From assembly GCA_049322795.1 (NCBI GenBank), contig JBMOQH010000015.1, forward strand, positions 124,001-188,000: 64,000 bases of DNA, given 5' to 3'. Source of the stretch: Immundisolibacter sp049322795 (lineage in GTDB: Bacteria > Pseudomonadota > Gammaproteobacteria > Immundisolibacterales > Immundisolibacteraceae). The notes under the pieces are model-generated. The model saw only the letters and a list, made by a program, of their open reading frames with translations. It ran no database searches and had not been told where the DNA came from. Positions 53,146-60,964 of the stretch are shown here, piece after piece (positions within the stretch are counted from its first letter, which is position 1; each line of letters opens with the position of its first letter). The position numbers and the translations under genes were made by a program.

Positions 53146-53449
53146 CGCGTTTGGCCACGCGGCTCGGTCGCAGGCGTTCTGTCTTGTCCAAGCGTCGTGA
53201 AAAGTCGGCCTTGCGCAACGACCATCGCATCGGATAGCCGGCGTCCCCCGGCGGCAGGCGCCAGATGGCGTGCAGGTGCTCGGGCAACACCACCATCGCC
53301 ACCACCGTAAACGGGTGCGTGACCTTGACCTTGTTCATCACCTCCCGCAGGTCGGCGATGTGGCGCACCAACGCGTCGGAATTCCGTTCGGCCAGGTTGA
53401 CCGTGAAGAAGTACGTTCCACCCGCCGTGTCGGACCGCCGGTAGCGCAT
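53135..53449 (-). pseudogene. REP-associated tyrosine transposase (RAYT, IS200-like), C-terminally truncated
   Basis: 104 aa remain. The start RYRRSDTAGGTYFFTVNLAE, the VRHIADLREVM segment and the HUH-type metal site VVLPEHLHAIWRLPPGDAGY are intact. The sequence stops after SRRLDKTERLRPSRVAKREP, where full-length relatives continue with a WQRRFWEH-type segment and the helix carrying the catalytic tyrosine. That part is missing because the reading frame runs into repeat copy C. RAYTs are single-copy enzymes thought to spread REP palindromes; this one should be inactive. Confidence 0.85.
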
Positions 53450-53518
53450 GGTTCTCTCGCGTCACCTTGATGATGGGCTTCCTGCGTCAGCCCAACACGG
53501 GCTGGCCAGCCGCCCCAT

Positions 53519-53749
53519 TCAGCCGCTCACCACCAGCGGATAGTCGAACGAATCCCCTGTTTCCCGGAGCTTGGGCGGCCCTTGGCGTTCGGCCTGGGCT
53601 TCCAGCAACTTTTTGGCGACATCGCGGGCGATCTCCAGCGTTTCGGTCACGGTGCGCCCTTGGGCCACCAAGCCGGGAATGTCATCCGATGTCGCCAGGT
53701 AGACGCTTTCCGGCAAGTGTTCAATATGTAAATTAACGATCTGTTCCAT
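53519..53749 (-). CDS. hicB: orphan HicB/DUF1902-type antitoxin
   Basis: 76 aa from ATG at 53749. The partial RNase H-like fold of HicB antitoxins is seen in QIVNLHIEHLPESVYLATSD, DIPGLVAQGRTVTETLEIAR and DVAKKLLEAQAERQ. No helix-turn-helix tail is present; it ends DYPLVVSG. The expected hicA toxin would start right after the stop. An ATG does follow immediately and reads MGRLASP before losing frame sense and stopping after 18 codons. The toxin thus appears deleted and replaced by the transposase remnant. Confidence 0.75.
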   Translation of the reverse strand: MEQIVNLHIEHLPESVYLATSDDIPGLVAQGRTVTETLEIARDVAKKLLEAQAERQGPPKLRETGDSFDYPLVVSG

Positions 53750-53771
53750 AGGGTTACCTCGGCGCGTTAAG

Positions 53772-53919
53772 GAAGCGCTGATTTATTCAGCGCGTCCCGT
53801 CCGGGGCAGGACGCCCCGGCCTGGATCAATGGCGCAAGCTATTGATCCAGGGAGCGCATCGCGGGCGTGTACCGCGATGCGGCGAGCTGAAAAATCCCAG
53901 GGACGGGATTTTTCAGCAT
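53772..53919 (+). repeat. composite hairpin repeat, complete copy R4
   Basis: Five consecutive stems. 1: GCGCTG / CAGCGC (53775-53780 with 53788-53793). 2: CCGGGGC / GCCCCGG (53801-53807 with 53813-53819). 3: CCTGGATCAAT / ATTGATCCAGG (53820-53830 with 53841-53851). 4: GCATCGCGG / CCGCGATGC (53856-53864 with 53872-53880). 5: CTGAAAAATCCC / GGGATTTTTCAG (53887-53898 with 53905-53916). It fills the gap between hicB and the convergently oriented 3' end of the catabolic operon and could terminate that operon. The copy at 5.8-5.95 kb is in the opposite orientation. Confidence 0.88.
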
Positions 53920-53950
53920 CTCCTTAACTGGCGGCTTTGTTCCAGCGCCG

Positions 53951-54769
53951 CTATTCATGCTTGATGATCATAAGCCGCTCGCGAAAGAACCCGATCACGC
54001 GATCCATCGCTACGCGGGTCGGGAAGCCGGGCTCGTCGCGAAATTCGGTGGTGAGCACTGAATGGGCCATGCGCCCGAAGCCGTAGGCGTTGCCGGGGTG
54101 GGAGTCGATCTCGATGGCCTCGAAGCGCGGGCCGAGCCGCGCGCGGAGACCATCGAAGCGTTCCTTCGGGCAGAACGCATCGGCCGTGAAGCGCAGGCCG
54201 AGCACGCTGAGGTTCTCCTGCTCCAGGCGCTCGGCCACGCGATCGAGATCCGCCGGGCTGATGTCGATCTGCGGCCCATTCCGCCGCGCCAGGCCCGGCA
54301 GCGGCATGGGCAGCGAGGGCTGGCTGAGCACCGGCGCGATCACGGCCGAATCGAGCATCAGCGTGAGGGCGAAGCCGCCGGTCAGGCACATGCCGACCGC
54401 GCCCACGCCCGGCCCACCGAGTTCGGCGTGGATGTCCGCCGCGAGCGCCCGCAGCCAAACGGTGATCGGGCTCGATTGCCCTCCCGCGAGACACGTGAAC
54501 TCGCGCCGGATGCAGATGGCCTGCGCCATCTGGCCGAGCGCGTAGGGAATGCTGATTGGCTTGTCCGGGGTGCCGAACAGGTGCGGCATGAACACCGTGA
54601 AGCCGGCGGCGGCGATGCGCTGCGCGCACTCCTTTACCTGCGGCGTGATGCCCGGAATCTCGTGCATCAGCAGCACGCCCGGCCCGGCGCCGGTGCGGTA
54701 CACGGTGCGCGTGTCGCCCGCGTGCGTGTAGGGTGATTGGGAAAAGCCCGGCAGGTCGACAGTGCCCAT
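53951..54769 (-). CDS. dienelactone hydrolase family protein
   Basis: 272 aa from ATG at 54769 (MGTVDLPGF). Alpha/beta-hydrolase with a cysteine nucleophile: VGMCLTGGFAL is the nucleophile elbow. GVLLMHEIPGITPQVKECAQ and GFTVFMPHLFGTPD are the family oxyanion-loop and lid segments, and a late HPGNAYGFG supplies the catalytic His. Classical members open dienelactones in chlorocatechol breakdown; many paralogues act on other lactones or esters. As last gene of an operon with a Baeyer-Villiger enzyme, it may open the lactone that enzyme produces. Confidence 0.85.
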   Translation of the reverse strand: MGTVDLPGFSQSPYTHAGDTRTVYRTGAGPGVLLMHEIPGITPQVKECAQRIAAAGFTVFMPHLFGTPDKPISIPYALGQMAQAICIRREFTCLAGGQSSPITVWLRALAADIHAELGGPGVGAVGMCLTGGFALTLMLDSAVIAPVLSQPSLPMPLPGLARRNGPQIDISPADLDRVAERLEQENLSVLGLRFTADAFCPKERFDGLRARLGPRFEAIEIDSHPGNAYGFGRMAHSVLTTEFRDEPGFPTRVAMDRVIGFFRERLMIIKHE

Positions 54770-54974
54770 GTGCGCTCCGCTGTGTGTCTGGCCCCGCTGC
54801 ACGGGCATTTCTGAACGGGGCGACCACGATGGCGCGTCGTCGCTCCGCCTCGATACAGGCAGATCAGGGTAACTGCGCATGCCGTGCCGCGCGCGGCCGG
54901 GCGGCCGATCGGGCCTGAATCGCCGTGGGTTTCCTGGCCGATTGTCCGCCGAACCGTGCGGGATCCGGTTGTCG

Positions 54975-56600
54975 CTACGCGTTCGCCACGTCCGCCGACT
55001 CGGTGATGAATCCGCGATAACCCGCCTCGGCCGCCTGTCGCAGCGTGGCGAAGTACTGCGGCGCGTCGAGGTGCACGGGGAACTGGCGGTGTTTGCCCGG
55101 GATGTTCGCTCCCGTGTACCAGGAGTCGGTGCGCGGGAACAGGGTCTGGTCGGCAATCTCGGCCACCGTCCTGCCCCATGCCACGTCCACGTCGGGGCCG
55201 GCCTCGATGGCGCCCAGGCCCTGATCTCGCAGCCAGGCGACGCAGTCGCGGATCCACTCGGCCTGCCGCTCGGCGCCGAGCGGCATGTTGTAGAGCACCG
55301 ACGGCGACTCCGGGCCGTGGATCATGAACAGGTTCGGAAAGCCGTGCACGGCGAGCCCGAGGTACGTGTTGAAGCGCCCGGCCCAGGCGTCGGCGAGCGG
55401 CCGGCCGTCGCGCCCGTGCGGGTTCAGGCGCAGCATTGCGCCGGTGATGGCGTCGAAGCCCGTCGCCAGCACCAGCATGTCGAGCGGGTGCTCGCCGCGC
55501 TCGGTGCGCACGCCGCGCGCGGTGATCTCGACCAGCGGATCCTCGCGCAGGTCGACCAGGGTGACGTTGGCGCGGTTGTAGGTCTCGAAGTAGTCCTCGT
55601 CCAGGATCAGGCGCTTGGTGCCGATGGGATAGTTCGGCAGCAGGCGGCGGGCGATGTCCGGATCGTGCACGGTGTGACGGATCTTGTCGCGCACGAACTC
55701 GCACAGCGTCTCGTTGGCCTCGGCATTGCTCATGAGGTCGCCGTAGGTGCCAAAGGCGATGCCAAGGCCGCCCAGTTGCCAGTGCTGTTCGAACGTGGCG
55801 GTGCGCTGCTCGGGCGTATCGTCCAGCGCCGAGCGCGTGGGCGTGGGAAACGGCGTGCCGGCCAGCGTGTCCAGCATGGTGGCGCGCAGCTGCGGCCACT
55901 GCTCACGCGTGTGCCGCTTGAATGCCTCATCCAGCGGGCGGTTGCGCGCCGGGATGGCGTACTGCGGCGTACGCTGGAACACCGACAGGTGCGCCGCCTC
56001 GCGGGCAATGACCGGGATGGCCTGCACGCCGGACGAGCCGGTGCCGATGATGCCGACGCGCTTGCCGGCGAAGCTGACCCGCTCCTGCGGCCACTTGCCG
56101 GTGTGGTAGCACTCGCCCGTGAAGCGGTCGAGGCCGGGAATCGCCGGCCGGTTCGCCGCCGACAGCGCGCCGGTGGCGCAGATCAGGAACTGCGCGCTGA
56201 CACGCTCGCCGTTGGCGATGTCGACCTGCCAGCGCTGGGCCGCTTCGTCGTAGCGGGCGCCGCTGACGCGGGTGCGCAGTTCGATGTCACGGCGCAGGTC
56301 GAAGCGGTCGGCGACATGGTTCAGGTACGCCAACACCGACGGCTGATCCGGCTGCGTTTCCGGCCAGTCCCACTCGTCGACCAGCGCCTGCGAGAAGGTG
56401 TAGCAGTAGTAGGGGCCGCCCGGGAAATCCACCCGCGCGCCCGGATAGCGGTTCCAGGACCAGGTGCCGCCGACGCTGCTGGCGTCGTCGTAGGCCCGCA
56501 CGGCGAGGCCCAGCTCGCGCAGCAGGTGCAGGGCATACATGCCGCCAAAGCCGGTGCCGATGACGACGGCATCCAGTTGCCGGGGTATTGGCTGCGCCAT
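54975..56600 (-). CDS. flavin-containing Baeyer-Villiger monooxygenase
   Basis: 541 aa. Two Rossmann motifs, GTGFGG (residues 15-20, FAD) and GTGSSG (186-191, NADPH), flank the Baeyer-Villiger fingerprint FTGECYHTGKWP (160-171). The pattern GGTWSWNRYPGARVDFP is typical of the cyclohexanone/phenylacetone monooxygenase branch. It inserts an oxygen next to a ketone carbonyl to give an ester or lactone. The gene is 70 nt downstream of a hotdog thioesterase gene and 205 nt upstream of the dienelactone-hydrolase-like gene, which could hydrolyse the product. Confidence 0.93.
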   Translation of the reverse strand: MAQPIPRQLDAVVIGTGFGGMYALHLLRELGLAVRAYDDASSVGGTWSWNRYPGARVDFPGGPYYCYTFSQALVDEWDWPETQPDQPSVLAYLNHVADRFDLRRDIELRTRVSGARYDEAAQRWQVDIANGERVSAQFLICATGALSAANRPAIPGLDRFTGECYHTGKWPQERVSFAGKRVGIIGTGSSGVQAIPVIAREAAHLSVFQRTPQYAIPARNRPLDEAFKRHTREQWPQLRATMLDTLAGTPFPTPTRSALDDTPEQRTATFEQHWQLGGLGIAFGTYGDLMSNAEANETLCEFVRDKIRHTVHDPDIARRLLPNYPIGTKRLILDEDYFETYNRANVTLVDLREDPLVEITARGVRTERGEHPLDMLVLATGFDAITGAMLRLNPHGRDGRPLADAWAGRFNTYLGLAVHGFPNLFMIHGPESPSVLYNMPLGAERQAEWIRDCVAWLRDQGLGAIEAGPDVDVAWGRTVAEIADQTLFPRTDSWYTGANIPGKHRQFPVHLDAPQYFATLRQAAEAGYRGFITESADVANA

Positions 56601-56670
56601 CGCTCTCCTCCGTTTCTGTTGTGCGGTGCGACCGCCGCGGAACCGTCCGTGGCGGCGGTCGCACGCGGTC

Positions 56671-57099
56671 TCAGGCCGCGTCGGGGCGCTTCAGGAGCAG
56701 CAAGCCCGACACGGCCTTGACGCACAGATTATCGTCGGAATCGAGGATTTCACCCTCCACGTAGCCGGTGCGGGCGCCGACGCGGATGACCCGACCGATG
56801 GCAGTGATGTCGCCGCCGGTGATCGGGCGCAGGTAGTTCAGCGTGAGGCTGGTGGTGGTCCACACGGTCTTGAGGTCGGGGAAGGTCGCCATCATGGCGT
56901 AGCCGACCGCCTCGTCCACGTACACCGCCAGCACGCCGCCCTGCACGGAGCCGCGCGGGTTGCACCAGCGCAGGTCGAACGGGAACACCAGACGGGCGAA
57001 GTTGGCGCTCGATTCGGCGATGCTGCCGCCGAACTGCACCATGGTCGGCGGACGGCTCAGATCGATGCGCGTCAGGTCCGGGCGGTCTGCTGCGCTCAT
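56671..57099 (-). CDS. PaaI-like hotdog-fold thioesterase
   Basis: 142 aa. Hotdog fold with NPRGSVQGGVLAVYVDEAVG around residues 57-76; family members usually have HGG where QGG occurs, and the Asp of YVDEAVG matches the catalytic acid position. The central strand TTTSLTLNYLRPITGGDITA and VIRVGARTGYVEGEILDSDD complete the fold. It hydrolyses acyl-CoA thioesters, perhaps freeing CoA from dead-end intermediates. It starts 3 nt after the CoA ligase stop, so the two are co-transcribed. Confidence 0.88.
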   Translation of the reverse strand: MSAADRPDLTRIDLSRPPTMVQFGGSIAESSANFARLVFPFDLRWCNPRGSVQGGVLAVYVDEAVGYAMMATFPDLKTVWTTTSLTLNYLRPITGGDITAIGRVIRVGARTGYVEGEILDSDDNLCVKAVSGLLLLKRPDAA

Positions 57100-57102
57100 G
57101 GC

Positions 57103-58668
57103 TTATTTCCCGGCGATCTGCGTGCGCAGCAGGCGGCGGCTCACCTTGCCGGTGTTGCCGCGCGGCAGCTCGCTGACCAGCCGGTACTCGCGCGGGCGCT
57201 TGTAGTGGGCAAGGTCGCTGGCCTCGACGTGCGCCTTGAGCTGCTCGGCGGTGACCGCCTCCTTGGCCACCACGAAGGCGACGATGCGCTGTCCCCATTG
57301 CTCGTCGGGCACGCCGATGACCACGCACTCGCTGACGGCCGGGTGGCCGAGCACGACTTCCTCGACCTGGCTCGGCAGCACGTTGATGCCGCCGGAGATG
57401 ATCATGTCGTCGATGCGCCCGCGCAGGTACAGGTAGTTGTCGGCGTCGAGCGTGCCCATGTCGCCGGAGCGCCACCAGCCGTCGTCGAAAATCTTGCGCG
57501 CCAGTGCCGGCTGGTCCCACACGTGCGAGGCCACCGACAGACCGCGGATGATGACCTCGCCCTCCTCGCCCGGCGGCACCTCGTCGGTGACCGCGCCGCC
57601 CGGCTGGATGACGCGCACGTCGGCGTTCAGGAACGGCTTGCCGACGCTTTCCTGCTTGCTCGGGTCGCGGTAATCGTCGTTGTACATCATGGTGCCGCCG
57701 GCGCAGGAGCCGGTCTCGGTGGTGCCATAGATGTTGATGATGTTCGAGCAGATGCGGTCGCGGACCAGACCCATGGTGCGGGTGTCCATCGGCTCGCCGG
57801 CGTAGCCGGCTTTCTTCAGGCTCGACAGGTCGTAGCTTTCGAGATCCTCTCGAAACAGCATCCGCCACATGGTCGGCACCAGGAAGGCGAAGGTGGCGCG
57901 CTCGTCCTGCATTTTCTGCAGGAAGCGCTTGGCGTCCCACTGCGCCATGAAGACGATCTTGGCGGCCGCGTTCAGGAACGGGATGGTGCAGTTGTACCAG
58001 CCGATGAAGGCGGTGGTGGACACGTTGATGATGCAGGCATAGGGGTTGGCATCGAACACGAAGGCGCCGCCGCGGGCGCTCTCGATCTGCGTGCGATGCG
58101 TGTGCATGATGCCCTTGGGCACGCCGGTGGTGCCGGACGACAGCGCGATCATCGACGTGTCGTGACCGAAGATCGGCATCGGCTCGAAATCGAGCGTGTA
58201 CTCGCCAAGATCACGCGGGATGACCGGGTCGTCGCCGCCCTGGCGCTTGTCCGGCGGGGTGAGTTCCGAGATGGCGCGGATGCCGAAGCTCACCAGCGGC
58301 GCGGCGCGGCGCAGCTCGCCGGCGAGTTCCTCGAGCGCGCCGTCGTACACCAGCACGCGCGGCGACAGGCGTTCGAGCACGGACGCCAGAATCTTCGGAG
58401 ACTCGCGCAGATGCAGCGCGCTCGGGATGGCGCCGAGCTCGAAGGTGCCGAACAGCGCCACCACGTGCTGTACCGAGGGGTACATCAGCAGCGCCACCCG
58501 GTCGCCCTTGCGCACGCCGCGGGTGTGCAACAGCTTGGCCATGCGCTGCACCTGGGCCTTCAGCTCGGCGTAGGTGTAGCGGTACAGGTCGTCGACCACC
58601 GCTTCGTGGTTCGGAAACCACTTCGCCGCGCGGTGCAGCATGTCGCGCAGGTTGGCGTCGCGTGTCAT
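57103..58668 (-). CDS. acyl-CoA ligase, ANL superfamily
   Basis: 521 aa from ATG at 58668, which has a GAGGGG ribosome site. Motifs: ALSSGTTGVPKGIMHTH (P-loop), INIYGTTETG, WWRSGDMGTLDADNYLYLRG, and the catalytic lysine in LPRGNTGKVSRRLLR near the C-terminus. It activates a carboxylic acid with ATP and CoA. Together with the adjacent dehydrogenase and hydratase it would start a beta-oxidation-like shortening. Substrate class (fatty, aryl-alkanoic or terpenoid acid) cannot be read from sequence. Confidence 0.93.
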   Translation of the reverse strand: MTRDANLRDMLHRAAKWFPNHEAVVDDLYRYTYAELKAQVQRMAKLLHTRGVRKGDRVALLMYPSVQHVVALFGTFELGAIPSALHLRESPKILASVLERLSPRVLVYDGALEELAGELRRAAPLVSFGIRAISELTPPDKRQGGDDPVIPRDLGEYTLDFEPMPIFGHDTSMIALSSGTTGVPKGIMHTHRTQIESARGGAFVFDANPYACIINVSTTAFIGWYNCTIPFLNAAAKIVFMAQWDAKRFLQKMQDERATFAFLVPTMWRMLFREDLESYDLSSLKKAGYAGEPMDTRTMGLVRDRICSNIINIYGTTETGSCAGGTMMYNDDYRDPSKQESVGKPFLNADVRVIQPGGAVTDEVPPGEEGEVIIRGLSVASHVWDQPALARKIFDDGWWRSGDMGTLDADNYLYLRGRIDDMIISGGINVLPSQVEEVVLGHPAVSECVVIGVPDEQWGQRIVAFVVAKEAVTAEQLKAHVEASDLAHYKRPREYRLVSELPRGNTGKVSRRLLRTQIAGK

Positions 58669-58781
58669 CTCGTCCCCTCTCAAAGTCGCGGCAGGTCGTC
58701 CTGACGGAAAACGGCGGCGGCTCGTCCGTGAGCCGCCATGCGGGCCGCCGTTGCGGCGGGCGCCAAATCAGCAGGCCAAGA

Positions 58782-59939
58782 TCAGTACGAGCGCGGCATG
58801 CCCAGGTCGTGCTGGGCGATGTAGTTGAGCGTCATCTCGTCGGTGACCGGCGCGATGCGGTTCAGGCGCAGGTTGCGGTAGTGCCGCTCGATGCCCGACT
58901 CGCTGATGTAGCCGGCACCGCCGAGCGTCTGGATGGCGCGATCGGCGGCGTACAGGGAGGCATGCGCCGCCGCGTACTTGGCCGACGTGGCCTGCACGCC
59001 GCACTCGCGGCCCTTGTCGTACAGCCAGGCAGCTTCGTACACCTTCAGGCGCGCGCATTCGAGCTGGATGCGCGCCTCGGCCAGCGGGAACTGCAGGCCC
59101 TGGTGGGTGGCCAGCGGCTTGCCCCAGATGGAGCGCTCGCTGGCGTACTGCACCGCCTTGCGGATCAGGTAGTTGCCGGTGCCGATGCAGCTGGCGGCAA
59201 TGGCCAGCCGCTCCGGGTTCAGCACGCCGTACAGCGCCTTCCAGCCCTTGCCCTCCTCGCCGACCAGGTTCTCTTGCGGCACCTTGAAGTCGTCGAAGAA
59301 CACCGCGTTGGTGTCCATGAAGTGGCTGCCCATCTTCTTGAGCGGCCGGGCTTCGATGCCCGGACCCGGCAGGTCGCCGACCAGCAGCGACACGCCGTCC
59401 GTGCGCCGCGCCGGGTCGTAGGGCGAGGTACGGCACATGATGCCGATGTGGCTGGCCACCTTGATGTTGGAGATGTACATCTTCTGGCCCTTGACCAGAT
59501 AGTGCCCATCTTCCTTGCGCGCCTCGGTGCGGATGGTGGTGATGTTGGAGCCGGAGTTCGGCTCCGTGAAGCCACCGGACCACAGCTCGCCCTTGACGAT
59601 GCCGGGCAGGTACCTGGCCTTCTGCTCGGGCGAGCCGGCGCCGTTGATCAGGCAGCCACCGAACACCGGCCCGCCCACGAACATGCCGCCGCAGTCGCCG
59701 CCGTTGCTCGACAGGGCTTCCGCGGCCAGGCACATCTCGACCATGCCCAGACCGCTGCCGCCGTACGCCTCCGGGATGGTGATGCCGAGGATGCCCTGCT
59801 CGACCAGGGTGCTCCAGAACTCACGCGGGAAGCCGTACTCCTCGTCGATCTTCTGCCAGTAGCTGTCCTCGAACTGCTGGGCGATCTTCTCGCACAGATC
59901 GACCAGCATCCGCTGATCCTGGCTCAGTTCGAAGTCCAT
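58782..59939 (-). CDS. acyl-CoA dehydrogenase with Glu243-type catalytic base
   Basis: 385 aa. FAD-dependent: GIT-IPEAYGGSG, GGFTEPNSGSN (usual TEPxAGSD), YISNIKVASH, GAGYISESGIERHYRNLRL. The C-terminal position where most relatives have the catalytic Glu (YEGT) reads APVT here, so that Glu is absent. However Glu243 in NPERLAIAAS occupies the site used by isovaleryl-CoA and long-chain dehydrogenases. The enzyme therefore probably works with the alternative base and may accept a branched or bulky substrate. The gap to the hydratase gene is 3 nt. Confidence 0.92.
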   Translation of the reverse strand: MDFELSQDQRMLVDLCEKIAQQFEDSYWQKIDEEYGFPREFWSTLVEQGILGITIPEAYGGSGLGMVEMCLAAEALSSNGGDCGGMFVGGPVFGGCLINGAGSPEQKARYLPGIVKGELWSGGFTEPNSGSNITTIRTEARKEDGHYLVKGQKMYISNIKVASHIGIMCRTSPYDPARRTDGVSLLVGDLPGPGIEARPLKKMGSHFMDTNAVFFDDFKVPQENLVGEEGKGWKALYGVLNPERLAIAASCIGTGNYLIRKAVQYASERSIWGKPLATHQGLQFPLAEARIQLECARLKVYEAAWLYDKGRECGVQATSAKYAAAHASLYAADRAIQTLGGAGYISESGIERHYRNLRLNRIAPVTDEMTLNYIAQHDLGMPRSY

Positions 59940-59942
59940 GGC

Positions 59943-60764
59943 TCAGACGTCCTTGGTGAGGGTGTAGGACTGCGTGCCGGGCTTGAACTCGCGCCGCTTG
60001 AAGGACGCCAGCGCGGTGCGCACCCAGTCGTCGTTGGTCTCGCGCGACAGCTCCCACAGCTTGGCCATTTCGTAGTCGATGGCGGCCTCGAAGTCCATCC
60101 ACTTGACCTTCTCGTACACCTCCTTGGTCTTGCGCAGCACGGTGCGGCCCAGGCGCGTGAGCATCTTCACCACGCGGTCGGTCTCGGCGTCGAGCTCGGC
60201 CAACGGCACCGACTTGGTGGCGTAGCCGATTTCCTCGGCCTGCTTGCCGGTGAAGGTCTCGCCGGTCAGGCCGTAGTACAGCGCCTTCTTGCGCGCCGGG
60301 ATGTTGTGCGCGTAGGCCCAGGAGGTGCCGCCGCCAGGGAAGATGCCGAAGTTGACTTCCGACAAGCCCCAGGTGGATTCATCGGCCACGATGGCGATGT
60401 CGCAGATGCCGGCCAGCTCCATGCCGCCGCCGAAGCACCAGCCGTTGACCTTGGCGATGGTGACCGCGGGGAAGTTCTTCAGGTGCTGGAACCAGGTGAA
60501 CACGTCCTCGTTGATGGCGGCCATGCGGACCGGATCGTCGAAGGGCTCGAAAAAGCACTGTTCGAGGTCCATGCCGGCGCAAAACGCGTCCTTCACGCCG
60601 GTGATCACCAGCACCTTGACGCGCGCCTTTTCCACCTCCACCAGGGCATTGCGCACGTTGTTGTGCAGGGTGGGGCTCATGCAGTTCTTCTTTTCGGGGC
60701 GGTTGAACTGGATGGTGGCGACGTCGCCATCGATGGTCAGGTTGATGCACTCGTACTTGGACAT
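59943..60764 (-). CDS. enoyl-CoA hydratase on a hydroxycinnamoyl-CoA hydratase-lyase scaffold
   Basis: 273 aa from ATG at 60764; a longer frame upstream has no ribosome site. Overall sequence follows the hydroxycinnamoyl-CoA hydratase-lyase group (MSKYE start, RPEKKNCMSPTL, AGMDL, NGWCFGGG, GLSEVNFGI, ALYYGLTGETFTG). Oxyanion residues correspond to Met65 and Gly113. Glu136 matches the lyase Glu143. Yet Glu116 (GGGMELAG) stands where the lyase has Ser123 and ordinary hydratases have their second catalytic Glu, and Cys70 replaces the phenol-binding Tyr75. Plain hydration of a non-phenolic enoyl-CoA is thus more likely. Numbering of the lyase is from memory. Confidence 0.88.
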   Translation of the reverse strand: MSKYECINLTIDGDVATIQFNRPEKKNCMSPTLHNNVRNALVEVEKARVKVLVITGVKDAFCAGMDLEQCFFEPFDDPVRMAAINEDVFTWFQHLKNFPAVTIAKVNGWCFGGGMELAGICDIAIVADESTWGLSEVNFGIFPGGGTSWAYAHNIPARKKALYYGLTGETFTGKQAEEIGYATKSVPLAELDAETDRVVKMLTRLGRTVLRKTKEVYEKVKWMDFEAAIDYEMAKLWELSRETNDDWVRTALASFKRREFKPGTQSYTLTKDV

Positions 60765-60828
60765 GGGGCCCCCTTGAGGCTCGCAGAAGTGGAAGTTCCG
60801 CCCGGCGGCGGGAGGCGAATTAAACCAT

Positions 60829-60838
60829 AACGATCGTT
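60829..60838. promoter_or_regulatory. palindromic operator candidate for the catabolic operon
   Basis: Perfect 10-bp palindrome AACGATCGTT in the divergent 200-nt gap, 65 nt upstream of the hydratase ATG. On the minus strand it is followed 4 nt later by TTTAAT (60824-60819), a possible -10 box with only a weak -35 (TCCTTT). CGATCG-centred sites of this kind are typical for TetR-family repressors. No regulator gene lies nearby. A nine-of-ten match occurs before the Rieske gene. Confidence 0.45.
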
Positions 60839-60964
60839 CAGAAAGGAGTGCCTTGGCCACTGTGCTGGCCGACCATCACCCCGCTGCACTACCATTCGCG
60901 GCAACGCAGAATCCCATCGTTCCGGCGCCTGGCCCGGACTCAACCCGCGGAGTAAACACGCGTC

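Noticed and set aside
50256..53950. Island considered as a prophage or integrative element
   Set aside because: No integrase, tRNA target, structural phage genes or attachment repeats; only TA genes, REP-like elements and a transposase remnant.
59943..60764. Confident naming as feruloyl-CoA hydratase-lyase (ech)
   Set aside because: Key substrate and catalytic positions differ (Glu116, Cys70), so the phenolic lyase name would be misleading.
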